DNA from: Hemileia vastatrix
Lineage: Eukaryota > Basidiomycota > Pucciniomycetes > Pucciniales > Zaghouaniaceae
DNA length: 64,000 nucleotides
Direction of reading: 5' to 3'
Assembly (NCBI GenBank): GCA_030280995.1
Contig: JASXTE010000079.1
Span: forward strand, 1 to 64,000
The notes beneath the pieces were generated by a model. That model worked only from the letters and a program-made list of their open reading frames with translations. It had not been told where the DNA came from and did not search any database. Of this stretch, positions 1 to 12,176 are shown one piece after another. Made by a program: the position numbers and the translations under genes. Positions within the stretch are counted from its first letter, which is position 1. The number at the start of each line of letters is the position of its first letter.

Positions 1-1494
1 CTCTGAAAAGTGCCATGAGACCGACTCCAGAGACCTTGACGACCTTGAAACGAACTCCTGGAATATCTCCCTTGGCTTTACCCTTACGTCCGAAACCAGA
101 GATGAGCACCTCGTCGTTCTCTGTAGAAGATGATGAGAGAAGGAGTAAATCGTCAGTCGTGGGTTACAGGAGTGATGTATGCCTTCAATTTGAGTTTGAT
201 AGATAGATCTGAGACCAGTCTGGTAGATCTCGAGTTGCGAGAATTCGAGTTGATGAAAGTAGGTTGCAGCTTGGTAGATCGAATTGATCTTGCTTGACTC
301 GCAAGCTATCTCTCAATTCCCTCAAATAACAATTCCGACTATCTCTTGCCCATCTTGAAACTTGATGCAATCGTAATGCTATTTCACTTCTATCTCCTGC
401 CAATACTCCTACTATCTCTCCATTCTATATCTCAACTTCTCTCCTCTAACATTTGTCCCTGAAACTCACCATCGACAAAGTTCAAACAACCATCGTTTGG
501 AACGAAGGCAGAGACCTTCTTTCCGTTCTTGATCAATTGGACTCTGACACACTTTCTAATGGCAGAGTTAGGTTGCTTTGCTTCCACACCAATCTTTTCC
601 AAGACGATTCCCTTTGCTTGGGAAGAACCTGCAGTTGGGGAGGACTTGTAGAAGTTACCTAGGGCACGCTTCTTGTATGACTTGTCGGCCTGTTGAATTG
701 GTGGTTTGATGAAGATATGATGAAGAAGAGGTCGTCAGAAGTTGGAGTCTTGGATCGCTTGATGAGGAAGGAAGGAAGCTTGAGGAAGGATCATTGGCAG
801 AGAGATTCGAAGACGAATTCGAGATCGAAGATTGAATTTGACTGATTGATGGTGATGGCAGATTAGAAATCAATCGAGACCTATGATCGATTTATCGAGA
901 TCAGATTGATGAGAGAGGAGGATGGTTCTTCTACCTTACTCATCCTCATCGTTCTGAAGATCACCACCACCATCAGCAATCAATTCACATCGTTCTCGTC
1001 CCTTTCCCACTGCAATCAGATTAGAATCTGAACATGCTCAATTCATTGTCAACTCAGCTAAAAGAGTCGTCTTTAGACCGAGCGAACTGGTTTTCCCATT
1101 TCTGCTGTGCCGTCCTGCCCGCCACCAGTTTCCACTCTGCCATCACCATCTCCTGAGTCGACTTGAAGTTGGGACTTGAACAGCCGTAAAGACTCATTTC
1201 ATAGTAATTCAAAGTTGCGGAGCTCATTGGGTTTGATCTTGAATGCTTGAGGAGTAGAGGTGAAATTTGCTGTCCTCTCTGCTAGAATCTTCACATCTCG
1301 AATTCTGTCTTGATCTTGTCATCTTCTTCTACATTCTGATCTGACTTTGATACTAACCCAACGGTTGATCCTTCTGGTATCACGCTGCTTTCTAGCGGTG
1401 TTAAGTCCACGAGGTTCTGTTGAGAAGGAGTGAGAGGAAGGTTAGACATTGGATCAAGATTGGAGTCCTCGGTTGTGAGCAACTCACTGGCCAT
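1..1494 (-). CDS. RPS23: 40S ribosomal protein S23 (uS12), 3' end cut off by window
   Basis: Decoding-centre protein of the small ribosomal subunit, cytoplasmic. Four exons are visible on the minus strand: 1494-1488 (only ATGGCCA), 1416-1358, 689-470 and 120 to the window edge. Joined they give [12 protein letters not shown] at the N-terminus, then the family core with [20 protein letters not shown] and [15 protein letters not shown], then [20 protein letters not shown]. Phases close at every junction (7+59=66 nt; exon 3 leaves one base, completed by AG of exon 4). The protein stops at about ALFR at base 1, so roughly the last eight or nine residues lie outside. The start was chosen because MAKPRGLN matches the family start and needs the 7-nt first exon. 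The 668-nt intron 2 is long, but I saw no convincing snoRNA boxes in it. Confidence 0.95.
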
Positions 1495-2023
1495 GTTGCT
1501 GGTTAATGATTTGAAGTTGTAATAGAAAGAGAAGAGATTAAATGTGAGCTGATTGAAGAGAATTTGAGTTGCTGGCTTTGGAATCGGATACGCACAAGAA
1601 GTGATGTTTTGAGACGAAAGGAAAGAGAAAATTGCACCTAGGATGGAGTCAAACTTTGTCTTCTGTTCCCTGCCTCCTCTTTTCGGTCTGTCATCCTTAA
1701 AATTACTTCAGTTGAAGTTTTGGATGATTTGAGAGGCAGTCTACCCACCAAGAAGGAGAATGGCTCGAATTTGGCTGTGACTTCGATGCTGCGGTGCATT
1801 CACAATGACGTGGGAAAGAAGAGACATTTCGAATTGATTGTGGGGTTATTAAGAATCTAGAATATTAAAGACAGATTCTTTTTGAAAATCGATTCCTTCT
1901 GAATTAGAAGAGAGACTTGAGCGAGAGAGAGAGAAGTTGAAATTTCTTCAGTGCCAGACGAGAAAAGATCCCTCAAGCTGCAAGAGTCAGTCCTTCGCCC
2001 TTCACCATCAACCCCTCTTCAAG
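1495..2023. promoter_or_regulatory. Shared divergent promoter region of RPS23 and RPL27
   Basis: The two ribosomal protein start codons (1494 minus, 2024 plus) face away from each other across 529 bp with no other gene. This suggests co-regulation from one bidirectional region. I could not identify a specific ribosomal-protein promoter motif by eye. The immediate upstream sequence of RPL27 is pyrimidine-rich, probably its 5' UTR. Confidence 0.6.
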
Positions 2024-3606
2024 ATGCCAAAGATTTACAAGCCAGGAAAGGTCGGAGTCGTTCTTCAAGGTCGTCATGCCGGAAAGAAGGTGGGTGTCCA
2101 TGTTTGATTAACGAGAATACAAAGTTCTTCAAGAGGAAGAAGTAAGAGAGAAGAAGTTCGAACTTCGAAGCAACATTCAATCGAGCCCATCAACTCGAAT
2201 CTTCTTCAAGTCGAAATCTGAAATGGTTGAACAGTTCTCATTTGACACAAAGAGATCGAAATTTGGATGCTGCAGAATGGAGGAATGAAGGAGAGGTAGA
2301 GGACAGTGCTGGTGATCCAGGCAGAGAGCTCCTCTGGATCCTTCAGACTCCAGAATTGTCACTCATTGCAGAACGAATTTATGAATCTCGAAGCATCAAG
2401 AGCATCACAAGTCAACTCGTTTCTCTAGAAGTGCTGATCCTAGATTGCACCTCAAGCCAGCCAGCCAGTCTTCTCGAATCTCCAAATTGAATTTCAATCA
2501 ATCAACTCACACCTCCTCCCCCTCTTTCTCTTTTTTCATTAGATCGTCGTCATCAAGCAATACGATGATGGTACCAAGGAGCGTGCCTACCCATACGTCT
2601 TGGCTGCAGGTATCGAACGTTACCCATTGAAGGTCACAAAGTCTATGGGCTCAAAGAAGTTGGCAAAGAGAAGCAAGGTCAAGCCTTTCATCAAGGTGAG
2701 TTGTGATATGGATGAATTTGGTACATTGAGATCGAGATTGGGTTGTTAATCGCAGATGGGGTCACTGGGGACGGGAAAGGAGTCTTTTGCAGGAAGGATT
2801 CGAAAGTGGGAAGGAAGAGAGAAGGGGAAGATGAGCTCCATCAACGAATTCGGTCAAGTGTTCCGCAATTCATAATCATTTGAAAATAGTCAAAGATTTC
2901 AAGACGCATTAAGCCCAAGCATGGAGAGATCACCTCTCAGGCAAGCCAGAAGCAGATGCCATTCCGTCAGAGCAAATTCTTCTAAAGTTCATCTCTCGCT
3001 TCAGATTGCGATTCAACTTCAAGTTTAACTTCAAGTTTCAAGAAGTCGAATTCAATCGATGTTTTGAATCAGAGGATCAGAGTTGGGATATGATAGGACA
3101 GCTCTGGAGAGTCGGAGGAGTACTACTGGTTCTCCAAGGTTTCTCTCCTTCCTTGTCAAAGCTGAAAAGAAGCTGAACATGCTCTCATCACTTCGGAGCA
3201 ACTAGAATAGACCAGATCAGCTGTTACACAAAGATTGCATCTCACCAGAGAAGCTGGGACACGATTTGAGAGAGCATACATTCGACTCGAGAAGGATTTC
3301 AGAAGATTGGATCTGTCTTGCCCTCAAACTCTCTAGGAAGTCTCAAACCACTTTGATTGCACGACAAGAAACTAACATCTTATCGTTCCTCCTCATCTTC
3401 ATCCTCTTCACCAGGTCATCAACACCAACCACATCATGCCAACTCGTTACAACCTAGAGCTCGAAGGATTGAAGGGAGCCGTCTCCAACGACACTTTCAA
3501 GGAGCCATCCCAGCGTGAAGATGCCAAGAAGGTCGTCAAGAGCTTATTCGAGGAACGTTACAAGTCTGGAAAGAACAGATGGTTCTTCACTCCTCTAAGA
3601 TTCTAG
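2024..3606 (+). CDS. RPL27: 60S ribosomal protein L27 (eL27)
   Basis: Structural protein of the large ribosomal subunit. Exons 2024-2089, 2543-2695 and 3415-3606 are all phase 0 and give 136 residues, the usual family length. The first exon encodes [20 protein letters not shown]. The middle exon has the [20 protein letters not shown] motif, and the last has [14 protein letters not shown] and the terminal [19 protein letters not shown]. The start is the first ATG that yields the conserved N-terminus. Intron donors are GTGGGT and GTGAGT. Intron 2 is 719 nt, unusually long here and a place where an intronic snoRNA could sit, but none was recognised. Codon use favours C-ending codons, as expected for high expression. 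Confidence 0.95.
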
Positions 3607-4019
3607 ATGAAACGTCCCCCTCCTTCTTTTCAGCTCTCGTCTTTCTCTTTCTTTCTTTTGTAATCTTCATTCTCAATCTCTCTCTCTTTACATTTGGTCT
3701 TATAAGCAACATCATTCATGCCACTTTACTTTTCTCTCTCTGTATGCACATTTCATTATACGCATCACATCTACTCACACTACCACACACCCAAAAAGAA
3801 ACGATTGTAGCCGTTTTTGATGGTTCCAACAAAAGAACTCTGAATATTCAGTTTTAGCTACTTACACTTTATTTTCTTGCAATGGTGTGAAGCAAAATGT
3901 TCTCAACTGATTAAATCAGCCGTGGGATTCTTGGATCTCGAAGGTCTTGATCCAGAGACGTTTCCAATTGTTCTTCTTTAACTTCGACCACCATCACCCC
4001 ATATTCTTCACTTCTGAAG
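3607..4019. other. Intergenic, RPL27 3' region and MFS upstream region
   Basis: About 410 bases, T-rich just after the RPL27 stop, consistent with its 3' UTR. No further gene is supported. Confidence 0.6.
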
Positions 4020-6134
4020 ATGACCAATTCAAGCTCACTTGACATTCAGATGCCTCAAAACATCGAGAGAACCTCAACATCAAATGATAGGCAATCTCTC
4101 TCTATACGAGCAGCGGAGAAGAGTCCAATGACTCATTCTGTTTCGACTCAGGAAAATGGTGTCTCTTCCTCTTCCTCTCCCGAACGAAACATGGAGGATG
4201 ATATACAGTTACAGACGTTCAAGGCAGATCAAGGTCTGGAAGACGGGCAGATTCATCCAGAGTCGATTCGAGATCAAAGTCAATCCAATCTTCCATCTCG
4301 AGCTTCAACTCTCAACAGATCCCTACCTCCTGTCGATGGAGGCGTCCAAGCTTGGATCTTTGTAGCATCTGCATTCGTCATTGAGTTCTGTGCTTGGGGC
4401 TTCGTGAGTGAAAGTGAGAGAGAGGACTTCCAGGCGTCTTCGTACTCACACGCTCGTCCGATTCATCTCGCTTTCTACAGGGATTCTCCTTCGGAGTGTT
4501 TCAGAGTCACTACACCAGCTCAGAGTCACCTTTTATGACCTCTTTAGGTCCTCCAAGTCCAGCAATCATCTCAATCATAGGAACATTCGGTATCGCTTTC
4601 CCCCATTGCCTTCCAGTCCTCTTCTCCAAGCTCTTCGCATCGAGACCTTACTGGGTCAAACCTTTGATGATTCTAGGACTATCACTGGCTTTATCAGTCT
4701 GTTTGCTGCTAGTTTCTGCAAATCAGTGGGCCCTCTACTCTTAACTCAAGGCATTGGATTCGGAATCGGATCTGGTCTCTTTTTCGCTCCAGTTATGCTT
4801 TGGCTTCCTGAATGGTTTTTCCAGAGGAGAGGTCTAGCTACAGGTAAGATAGAGGGAATAGAAGGAAAGCTTCAGTGATGTAGAGACGTAAAGAGTGCTG
4901 AGGTGACCTTTTGAAGTCGGCAAAGACTAAAGAGGGTCTCTAACTTTTCAACTTGTTCTCTCTCCTATCTCATCTGAACAGGGATCGTATTTGCTGGAGC
5001 TGGAGTAGGAGGAGTTACATTCCCCTTGGTCATCAATGGTCTCCTCACCTCGGTAGGCTTCGGCTGGACCTTGAGATTCTTCTCACTCTTCTTCTTGATT
5101 GTCCCTGGCGCTGCAACTTATTTCGCAAGACCAAGAGTGCAGATCAGAGCGCCAGCAAGAGACCCCTCAGAACCCAGATTGCTTACAAGAGAAGGTTTCA
5201 AAGGAGTTTGGAGAGAGTTCCTGTCCTTGCTTCCGTCGAGGAAGGATTTCGCTTTCATCGTCGATAAGACTTGGATCACTGTCGTGAGTTTGAACGCTTC
5301 GGAGCTTCTGTGTTACGTCTCGCTGAAACTCCTCTCGCACTTCTTTTCGACTTCCGAAGGCTACAATTCAGTTTATTCAGTCAATCTCGTGGTTTGCCGT
5401 GTCTCTTTACATCGTCGACTACTCTGTTTCGGTCGGTGCTTCGTGAGTCTTCAAATGTTACTCAATTATCTCTCGTTTTCCACGCTGATTTGCTTTCTTC
5501 TCATCTCTGTAGATCATCGCTCTCAACTGGAATCCTTTCTACATTCAATGCAGCTACTATCCTAGCCCAGACTGGGACGGGCTGGCTGGCAGACAGGATG
5601 CCCTTCCCCATCGTCATGTTCATATCTTGCATCTTGGCCTCAGCGATGTCTTACCTTCTCCTAGGCTTCGCAACCACCTTACCGCTGGTATTGACTTTTG
5701 TGGTCTTCTTTGGATCGGTCGCAGGTGGTTTCTTCACTACTTCTGCTCGAGTTTCGTCAGAGTTGGCTCGGGACCGCAACGTTCAAGCTTCCATTGTCGT
5801 CTATTCTCTGATGTTTGTTCGAGGATTGGCAAGTATCGCTGGACCTCTGATTGCTGCTAGTCTTTACAGAACCGATCTTGTATCCGAAAAGGCATCATAT
5901 GGTGCTTACGGCTTCCAGCCGATCGTGCTCTTCGTTGGGAGGTGAGTCCACGAATTCTTACAAGCATTTGCGCTTAAGTGTTGATCAATTTCTTCCTATT
6001 GCTGATCTGTTTCCCTTCTTTGATTCATTTGGTTTCTTCGATCTATCTAACACTGATTTGATGGTAGTGGTATGGCTGCCTCGAGTATTCTCGCTGCCTG
6101 TTTTCAATACTTTCGAACGAAGGTGCAGTCATGA
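4020..6134 (+). CDS. MFS transporter, monocarboxylate/MCH family, with a one-base frameshift
   Basis: Predicted 12-helix plasma-membrane transporter of the MCT (monocarboxylate/riboflavin, MCH5-like) family. The long Ser-rich cytosolic N-terminus leads into VDGGVQAWIFVASAFVIEF, the family's first-helix signature. Later LTQGIGFGIGSGLFFAPVM and LPEWFFQRRGLATG are typical of helices 4-5. Exons: 4020-4403, 4481-4843, 4982-5283, about 5360-5442, 5513-5941 and 6068-6134, ending FRTKVQS. Exon 2 is 363 nt but must end in phase 1 (ACA G|GG); the frame breaks between NQWALYS and LTQGIG at about 4739-4742, where one extra T would restore it. The acceptor of exon 4 is ambiguous (5360 or 5372). The substrate cannot be told from sequence. 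Confidence 0.85.
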
Positions 6135-6501
6135 AACGCTTGTGCCCTACTTCGAACATCAATCAGTTGTAAATGTTGGCAAGTAAGGTCTCAATCCCCC
6201 CTTTCTCTTTTGTATCTAGTCTTTCACTCCCGCTTGTAGTCTGATTGACAAAGTGAGCCGCGAGAGGACAAAAAGTCGCGCTAGACTCGGTTGTCGACAC
6301 GAAACGATTTTCATTCGCTCCTGCTCCGCGATTCTATCGAAGTCAGATCTGAATCTAGCTGTCACATGCATCACTCGAGCGTTAGAAGATTGACGATCTG
6401 AAGAAACGCTGAAAAGACAAGATCGAGAGTAGAAGAATCGTTGAAGTCCAAGAAGCCTCAGCTCTCAAAAGTCACATTCATTAAACCTGCAAGGAACTGG
6501 A
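6135..6501. other. Convergent intergenic region
   Basis: Lies between the 3' ends of the MFS transporter and COQ6. I see no gene, only probable 3' UTRs. Confidence 0.5.
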
Positions 6502-9163
6502 TTACATTCTCCTCTTCCCACTTCCAGCACTTTGCATCATAGCTTTCTTTACAGGTTCCAACTCATTTAAGACCTCCACTGCAGTACTTCTTCCCCAAAC
6601 CCAAAGATTTCCCAATTTCTCCTCTACCTCCTCTCTAATTCCGACCTGTTCTCCTTCTAATCTCTTTTTTGGAGCTCCATACTTATAGATCCAATGTAAA
6701 TGATCAGTTCCAGACATGATAGCTTGATTCTTTACATATCGATCTCTAGCATAAGGAGTCAAAGAATGATGAGCTCCTAAATCAGCTCCATTTTCGACAG
6801 CTTCTTCCAAAGTTTTACAAAGAGATCTAGCATCTGCTAGACCTAGATTCAGACCTTGACCTGCTAAAGGATGGATTGTATGAGCTGCATCTCCTACTAG
6901 AACTGTTCTTCCTCTTCCCGGTGAAAGTGAAGCTTCTTTCTCATCGAGAGAGCTTTCTGGAGTTGAGGTTGGCGGTTTGAATCCAAACATTGTTAAACCG
7001 AAGTCTAGAATTCTAGAGGGAGCTATTGGTAAGCGAGATTCAACGTGAGCATTGAGCGATGATCCGAGGTAGGAATCAGCGTGAGAAAGTTGAAGTGGGA
7101 AAGAAGCTACCGATTTTGAATCTAAAGAAAGTACGACTGGTGGATGAGATGAACTAGATTCAGCTTCTTCCCAGCCCGCTTGGAAATTTGAAGATTCATC
7201 TGTGCTTCCCGTTGGAGAAGAGAGTCCGTTTCTGAAGTAGGCGGAAGAAATGTCACTGGTGAGAAAAGACCAATCCTTAGATGTTGAAGTTGAGGTCGAA
7301 TTTGAGGTTGAAGGTGAAGGATCGATTTCGATGAATTGACAGACCCTCTCCAAAAGTTCTTCAATCTCTGCCCAAGGTAGACGATAGGCAGCATTGATCA
7401 ACTGAGCAAGAGGTTGGGCTTGAGGTTGTTGACCAGCTTCAACTCTAGGAAGCTGAGAGGAAGAAGTCTCTCGATGAAGCGTCGTTAGAGCTTGAGCGAA
7501 TCGAGGTGGTAATGTCCAGACCAAGGAGCCTGTCGAAGCAGATAGCTGAGAGAAGTGGAAGTAAAGAGAAATGAAGAAGATCCAGTTCAGCGTCGATGTT
7601 CGGTGGCTCAAGATATCTTCGAAAGTTCATCAATGTGCCACACAAGACTCACAGGTAGCCAGGCGATGGGACCAGTAGGTAAGAACCTCTGCCAAGCAGT
7701 GTGACCTTCTTCTTCCATTCCCATTGAGAAAGGATTCGATTCTTGACATCTCATTGTCCCTACCAGACCTTTTCTATCATAACTCCAGCCATAAGTTCCG
7801 ATCCTGGCATAAGATCTGACAGGAGAGTTCTTGCCATCAGCTCCAATCAAAAGTCGAGCTCTGAAAGGTTTGGTAGATGTCTCAGGAGTTGTAGATTTGG
7901 AGGAAGAAGAGAGATGAACTATGGGCCATGGGTCTCTTTCTACCTTTCCTTCGCCAACTTCTGAGCCAGGTGAGATCTCCTGTACTAGTTTCTCTTCTAG
8001 GATTTCGACTTGGAATGATGTAGAAGAAGATTGAGAAGTTCGAGAATCTAGAAAGGATAACATAGCTTGTTGAAGATTGTTCAATTCTACCATTGTCGAA
8101 AGTGGTTCCGAAGAAGAAGAGGATGGAATAGCACTTGAAGGAATGATGGATGAGTTGTTTTCGGAATCGAAATTAATTTCAGCTCCTGATAATCCATCCC
8201 ATACTTTCATTGAATGTACTGCTCGTAGACGAGAGGGTATGAGATGTTCATAGACTCCAATGTCTGAAAGGATAGAACAGATGGAAGGGAACAGATGTGT
8301 CAGTCTAACCACGTCTCACCGAATCTCCAAAAGCTAGTCAAGCTCAACATCAATTCGAGTGACTCACCTTTCAACCATTGAAGGTTCTCCTGGCTCAAAC
8401 TGATGACTCTGTTTTCCCAATCTTGTCGATCTTGGGAAGATGTCTGTGAAGCTTGAGCTTTCTTCTGCCTTCCCCATTCCCTTATTCGTGATAAGGAGGA
8501 TGAATCAATGATGATTAAACGGAAGGGATTGGAAGGATGTCTTGAAGAGAGAGTAGTGGAGGCAGCTAGTGGAAGGAAGTGGGATAAGATGGGAACAAGT
8601 CGAATGAGAAGATCGATCAGAGCTCGTTCTCAGTTGAAGCACTGCCTGTCTCTGATCAGAAACGGGCTGTTTTAAAGTAAGAATTCAATCAAAAGATAAG
8701 ACGAACTGAAAACATGCTGCTACACAGAGCCTTGAATCGAATAAGCTGAATCTGCTATGGATTGCTTCAAAGCTCTCTCTTTTACTTCCTCTTGAGAAAC
8801 TCTTCTCTATTACGAAGCTGCCTATGACGGTTACTCACCCATTGAACAAGCCAAAGCCAATCCGACTACACCAGCCCCAACGATGACAGCGTCTACATCT
8901 TGCACTTGTTGAAGATGAGAAGATGATATTTTGGATTGAGTAGCCAATCCTCTCGTCTGACCAAGAGATGGTCTGTGAGACTTGAGCTTGGGAAGATGAG
9001 AAGCATTTCTTTCTGGCTTGTCGATTCTAGATGCAGTCTGTGTTGATGATGAGACAGATTGAAGTGAGAATTGACGATTGCTTGCTAATCCTAATCTGCA
9101 AGATGGACATGGACTGCTCGTCGATCTAATCGCTGCTCTTCTTCCGATTGAACTGGCTTTCAT
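6502..9163 (-). CDS. COQ6: COQ6-type ubiquinone biosynthesis FAD monooxygenase
   Basis: Mitochondrial flavin-dependent hydroxylase of coenzyme Q ring C5. Exons 9163-8839, 8628-8368, 8263-7653 and 7545-6502 give 746 residues with all phases consistent. A basic, Ser/Arg-rich presequence precedes the dinucleotide-binding fold DAVIVGAGVVGLALACSM (about residues 91-108). The second exon has LIIIDSSSLSRIREWGRQ, equivalent to the family's substrate-proximal strand. The third has ARLLIGADGKNSPVRSYA, the DG motif. The fourth has VLVGDAAHTIHPLAGQGLNL (from about residue 614), the GD/FAD ribose motif. The protein is much longer than the usual 450-500 residues because of Ser/Thr-rich insertions, mainly in exons 3 and 4. 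These may be loops or unrecognised introns. It sits head-to-tail with the bZIP gene. Confidence 0.88.
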
Positions 9164-9506
9164 CGTCTGCGATCAATAAAGCAAAGTTCGCTTGATGTAA
9201 TTCGACTCGCCAGTGGCTTCTTGAGGTTATTGTTGTTGGGGTTCAAAGTGAAAGGCGATAGCTCAACTTCTTCTCGACTCAACTCGATTTCATCTTTCTT
9301 TTCCTCCACCCACAATTCCACCGTCAATGGAGAGAGAACTAATCTAATTTCGAGAAAAAACAAGCCCTGAATGGTGGGAAATCATTGACGTAAAGAAAGT
9401 ACAAAGGTAACGTATGAAAAACGGAGAACGAAGCTCAGCTCGGCAGTCGAGGGTACAAGGACAAAAAGAAACAATATTCACAATGAAAGAATCTGAGGAA
9501 AATCAA
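9164..9506. other. Intergenic, upstream of COQ6
   Basis: About 340 bases between the stop of the bZIP gene and the COQ6 start, both on the minus strand. It presumably holds the COQ6 promoter and 5' UTR. No motif was recognised. Confidence 0.5.
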
Positions 9507-11850
9507 CTACTTTCTCAAATCCTGTCGATTTTGGAGTTGAGCAGGATTATGATGAGCTCCAAAGCCATGACAAGAACGGATGGGATGTAATCCTCTAGCT
9601 CTTCTCCAGAAATTCGTCCTCTTCAAAATGTCATTGTCGAAAAGGATGAACCACTTCTTGTAGAAGTCCTCTCCCAATTCCCAAGCTTCCGGATCCATCG
9701 TCGAATCGTCTCCCCAGATTCTGAAGGCTGGTTCGCTGAAGGGACCTGCGGACCTAAAGAGAGACGAAAAGGTAAGAAAAGAGAGAGAATAATCATCGTT
9801 AGACAGTTGTCTTTGATCCTCAGGACATTCTTCAAACGTCAACCGAGGGAAGATTGTTGCAATTGGATCATTCCGAAACTCACTGGCTAGATAAGAAAAT
9901 GTCACTACAGAGATCATCTTCGTCGATCACTCCTTTGGCATCCAGGAAAATGACCGCCTCTCTAACGCTTGGCCAAGGGAATCCACAATCTACCCAAGGA
10001 TGATGTCTGAGATACAAAGAAAGAGAGAGAGGGGGGGGGGATGTTGAGAAGAGAGACGAGTGTCAAAACTAAGCTGTTTCGCTGTCGAATCAACTTCCCA
10101 TCACTTTTGTTTTTCAACTTTGGATCCCAACCGAAGTTTCTTTCCTCTTCAACACTCACTCTATCAAGATTTGACTTCTAGTAGGGTACATATTAGAAGG
10201 GACCAAATCCCATCTCAATTCCTTTTTAGTAGTCGAAATCTTTTCCAAATCCTCATCAGTAGCATTCCTTAACAATTCTTCTCTTTTCCTATTAGCTTCT
10301 TGAATCTTGAAATCTCTTTCATCCTTCTCTACTACTTCGAAGATGCTAGGTGATTCTCCTTGACCATAAGTATAAGGACCAATTCCACCAGTGACTGAAT
10401 TTCCAAACCTTTCCCTAACTTTCATCATTGAACAACCACCTTCTTGACCTTGACCTTCTTTAGGAGGCCAACTAGAACTAATTCTATCACTTGAAATCCC
10501 AGTACAATCGTCCAATTCTGATCTACTGAAACCTAAAGATAAAGCATTAGTATAAAGTGCAGCATGGAAATTTCTTTCTGGGAAATTGAACCTAGATTTC
10601 GAATCTAAAGATGAAGAAGTTAAAGGTCTGATTAATTCTCTTAAAGTAGTACCTTTGACTTTCAAATAAGTGATTTCAGTTTGTTCATCTTGTGGAAGTT
10701 CTGGGAAAACTATTCCTTGATCAGTTAGATATCTTTGGAAAGCAGTCTGGAAAATTTCAGATTCAGTAATGGAACTTGCAATTGCATTCGAAGTATCTTG
10801 ATGTAAGATTTGTTCCAACATGTTTGAGAAATCACTATTCCTTCTACTACCATTGTTTCCATCATAATGGTAATTTTTAGCATTGTATTGAGATTGAGGA
10901 TGATGAGAAGAAGGTTGATTAAACGTTAAATCCGTACAATTGCTACTACTACCTATCACTTCGAAATCTTTTTCGGGTGAATTGGATTCCAATACTGGAG
11001 GGGAATTTGAGTCCGATTTGTTGGAAGATGAACTGTTTGAAGAATGAGATCCAGAAGAAGTTGAGGATTGATTGGAATTGAAGGAAGACTTGGATAATAG
11101 ACTTGATGAACTAGCTGAATGGTCGATACCCATTGCACTCTTCCAAAGTTCAGTGATACGATCTTGAGTTGGTGCTGGTGGTTTTCTCCAAGCTTCGGGA
11201 TCAAATGGTAAGGATAACATTTGGCTTGTTGATTGGATTGATGCAACGTTGCTACCCTGAGAAGTGAGACCGCCTGCATTCTCATTCCTTCCTCCGTCGA
11301 TGGTATTCCCTGCCGTCTGGTTTGGATCGAGACCTACTGAAGAACTGAGATTCATAGCTACGTCTCCATCAAACATCTGAACGTCTCCTGCACTCTGAAT
11401 CCCTTCCCAAGGCAATGGCAGAGGCTGTAGAGGTTGCTGCATGACAGATTGCTGCCATAGATTTGGCTGCTGTTGCTGATTGGATTGGAAAGGGCCATTG
11501 ATGATTTGTGGATTGGATTGGGATTGCAGATTGAATAGATTGGAATCGAGATTAGAAGTCGAAGGAATGGAAGTAGAATTGCTAGAAGTAGAAGTTGCAG
11601 GTGGATTCGGAGCATTGACAGTGGGAGCATGTGCTGCTGTATTTGATCCACTACTTCCACTTTGTTGTTGCTGTTGTTGCTGCTGTTGTTTCTGTAATTT
11701 TAATTGTTTATTCTTTTCACGATATCTTCTCTGAGCCAGCATATTCTGAGCTCTACGTCTGTCAAGTAATTCTTGGGCAGAGAGCTCCTCGGTTCCTCTT
11801 GAGGTTGAAGTTGAGGCTGAATCTGCTTCTGTTGCTCTTTTCTTTGGCAT
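9507..11850 (-). CDS. bZIP-type transcription factor with C-terminal DUF3425
   Basis: Nuclear DNA-binding regulator. Exons 11850-10160, 10006-9884 and 9753-9507 give 686 residues with all phases closing. Residues about 30-50 (DRRRAQNMLAQRRYREKNK) form a basic region with the N-x7-R spacing of fungal bZIPs. It is followed by a polyQ tract rather than an obvious leucine zipper. A long Ser/Asn-rich middle leads to DUF3425: RELIRPLT, FHAALYTNALSLGFSR, then across intron 1 ILIE|HHPWVDCGFPWPSVREAV, and finally a stretch around DPEAWELGEDFYKKW. Joining three exons restores this domain, whose HHPW motif spans the first intron. The intron's pyrimidine tract includes ten C (G10 at 10031-10040 on plus). 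The target genes are unknown. Confidence 0.88.
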
Positions 11851-12176
11851 CTTGGATGTTGATTAGTGGTTTGAAGGCTTAAAGTAAGAGGGTTTTGCCA
11901 GGAAGGTATTTGGACAGAAGGAACTTGGGCAAGATGATAAGCTGACTTCTGCAAATCTTAAGTCCCATATCAACACCGAATCGCCCGTTGATAGTGATCT
12001 GCTGCGCAAATCAGAGTCATTGGATTCCAAGTTTAATTCTGTTCCCACCTGAAAGCCATTCTATTCCACCAGACGTTGAGATCTCGAGGTGGGAGGATCC
12101 CTCTCTGGTATCGCCACTATCCAGCTTGTCTCTCTTTGCCCTCGACAAACAGCATCATTCTCCCCCATCTTTGAAT
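11851..12176. other. Divergent intergenic region, bZIP and cysteine synthase
   Basis: About 330 bases between the start codons of the minus-strand bZIP gene and the plus-strand cysteine synthase, so probably a shared promoter. No clear element was seen. Confidence 0.45.

Noticed and set aside
690..1357. snoRNA in the long RPS23 intron (and RPL27 intron 2)
   Set aside because: Length and host gene make it plausible, but I found no paired C/D or H/ACA boxes on the sense strand.
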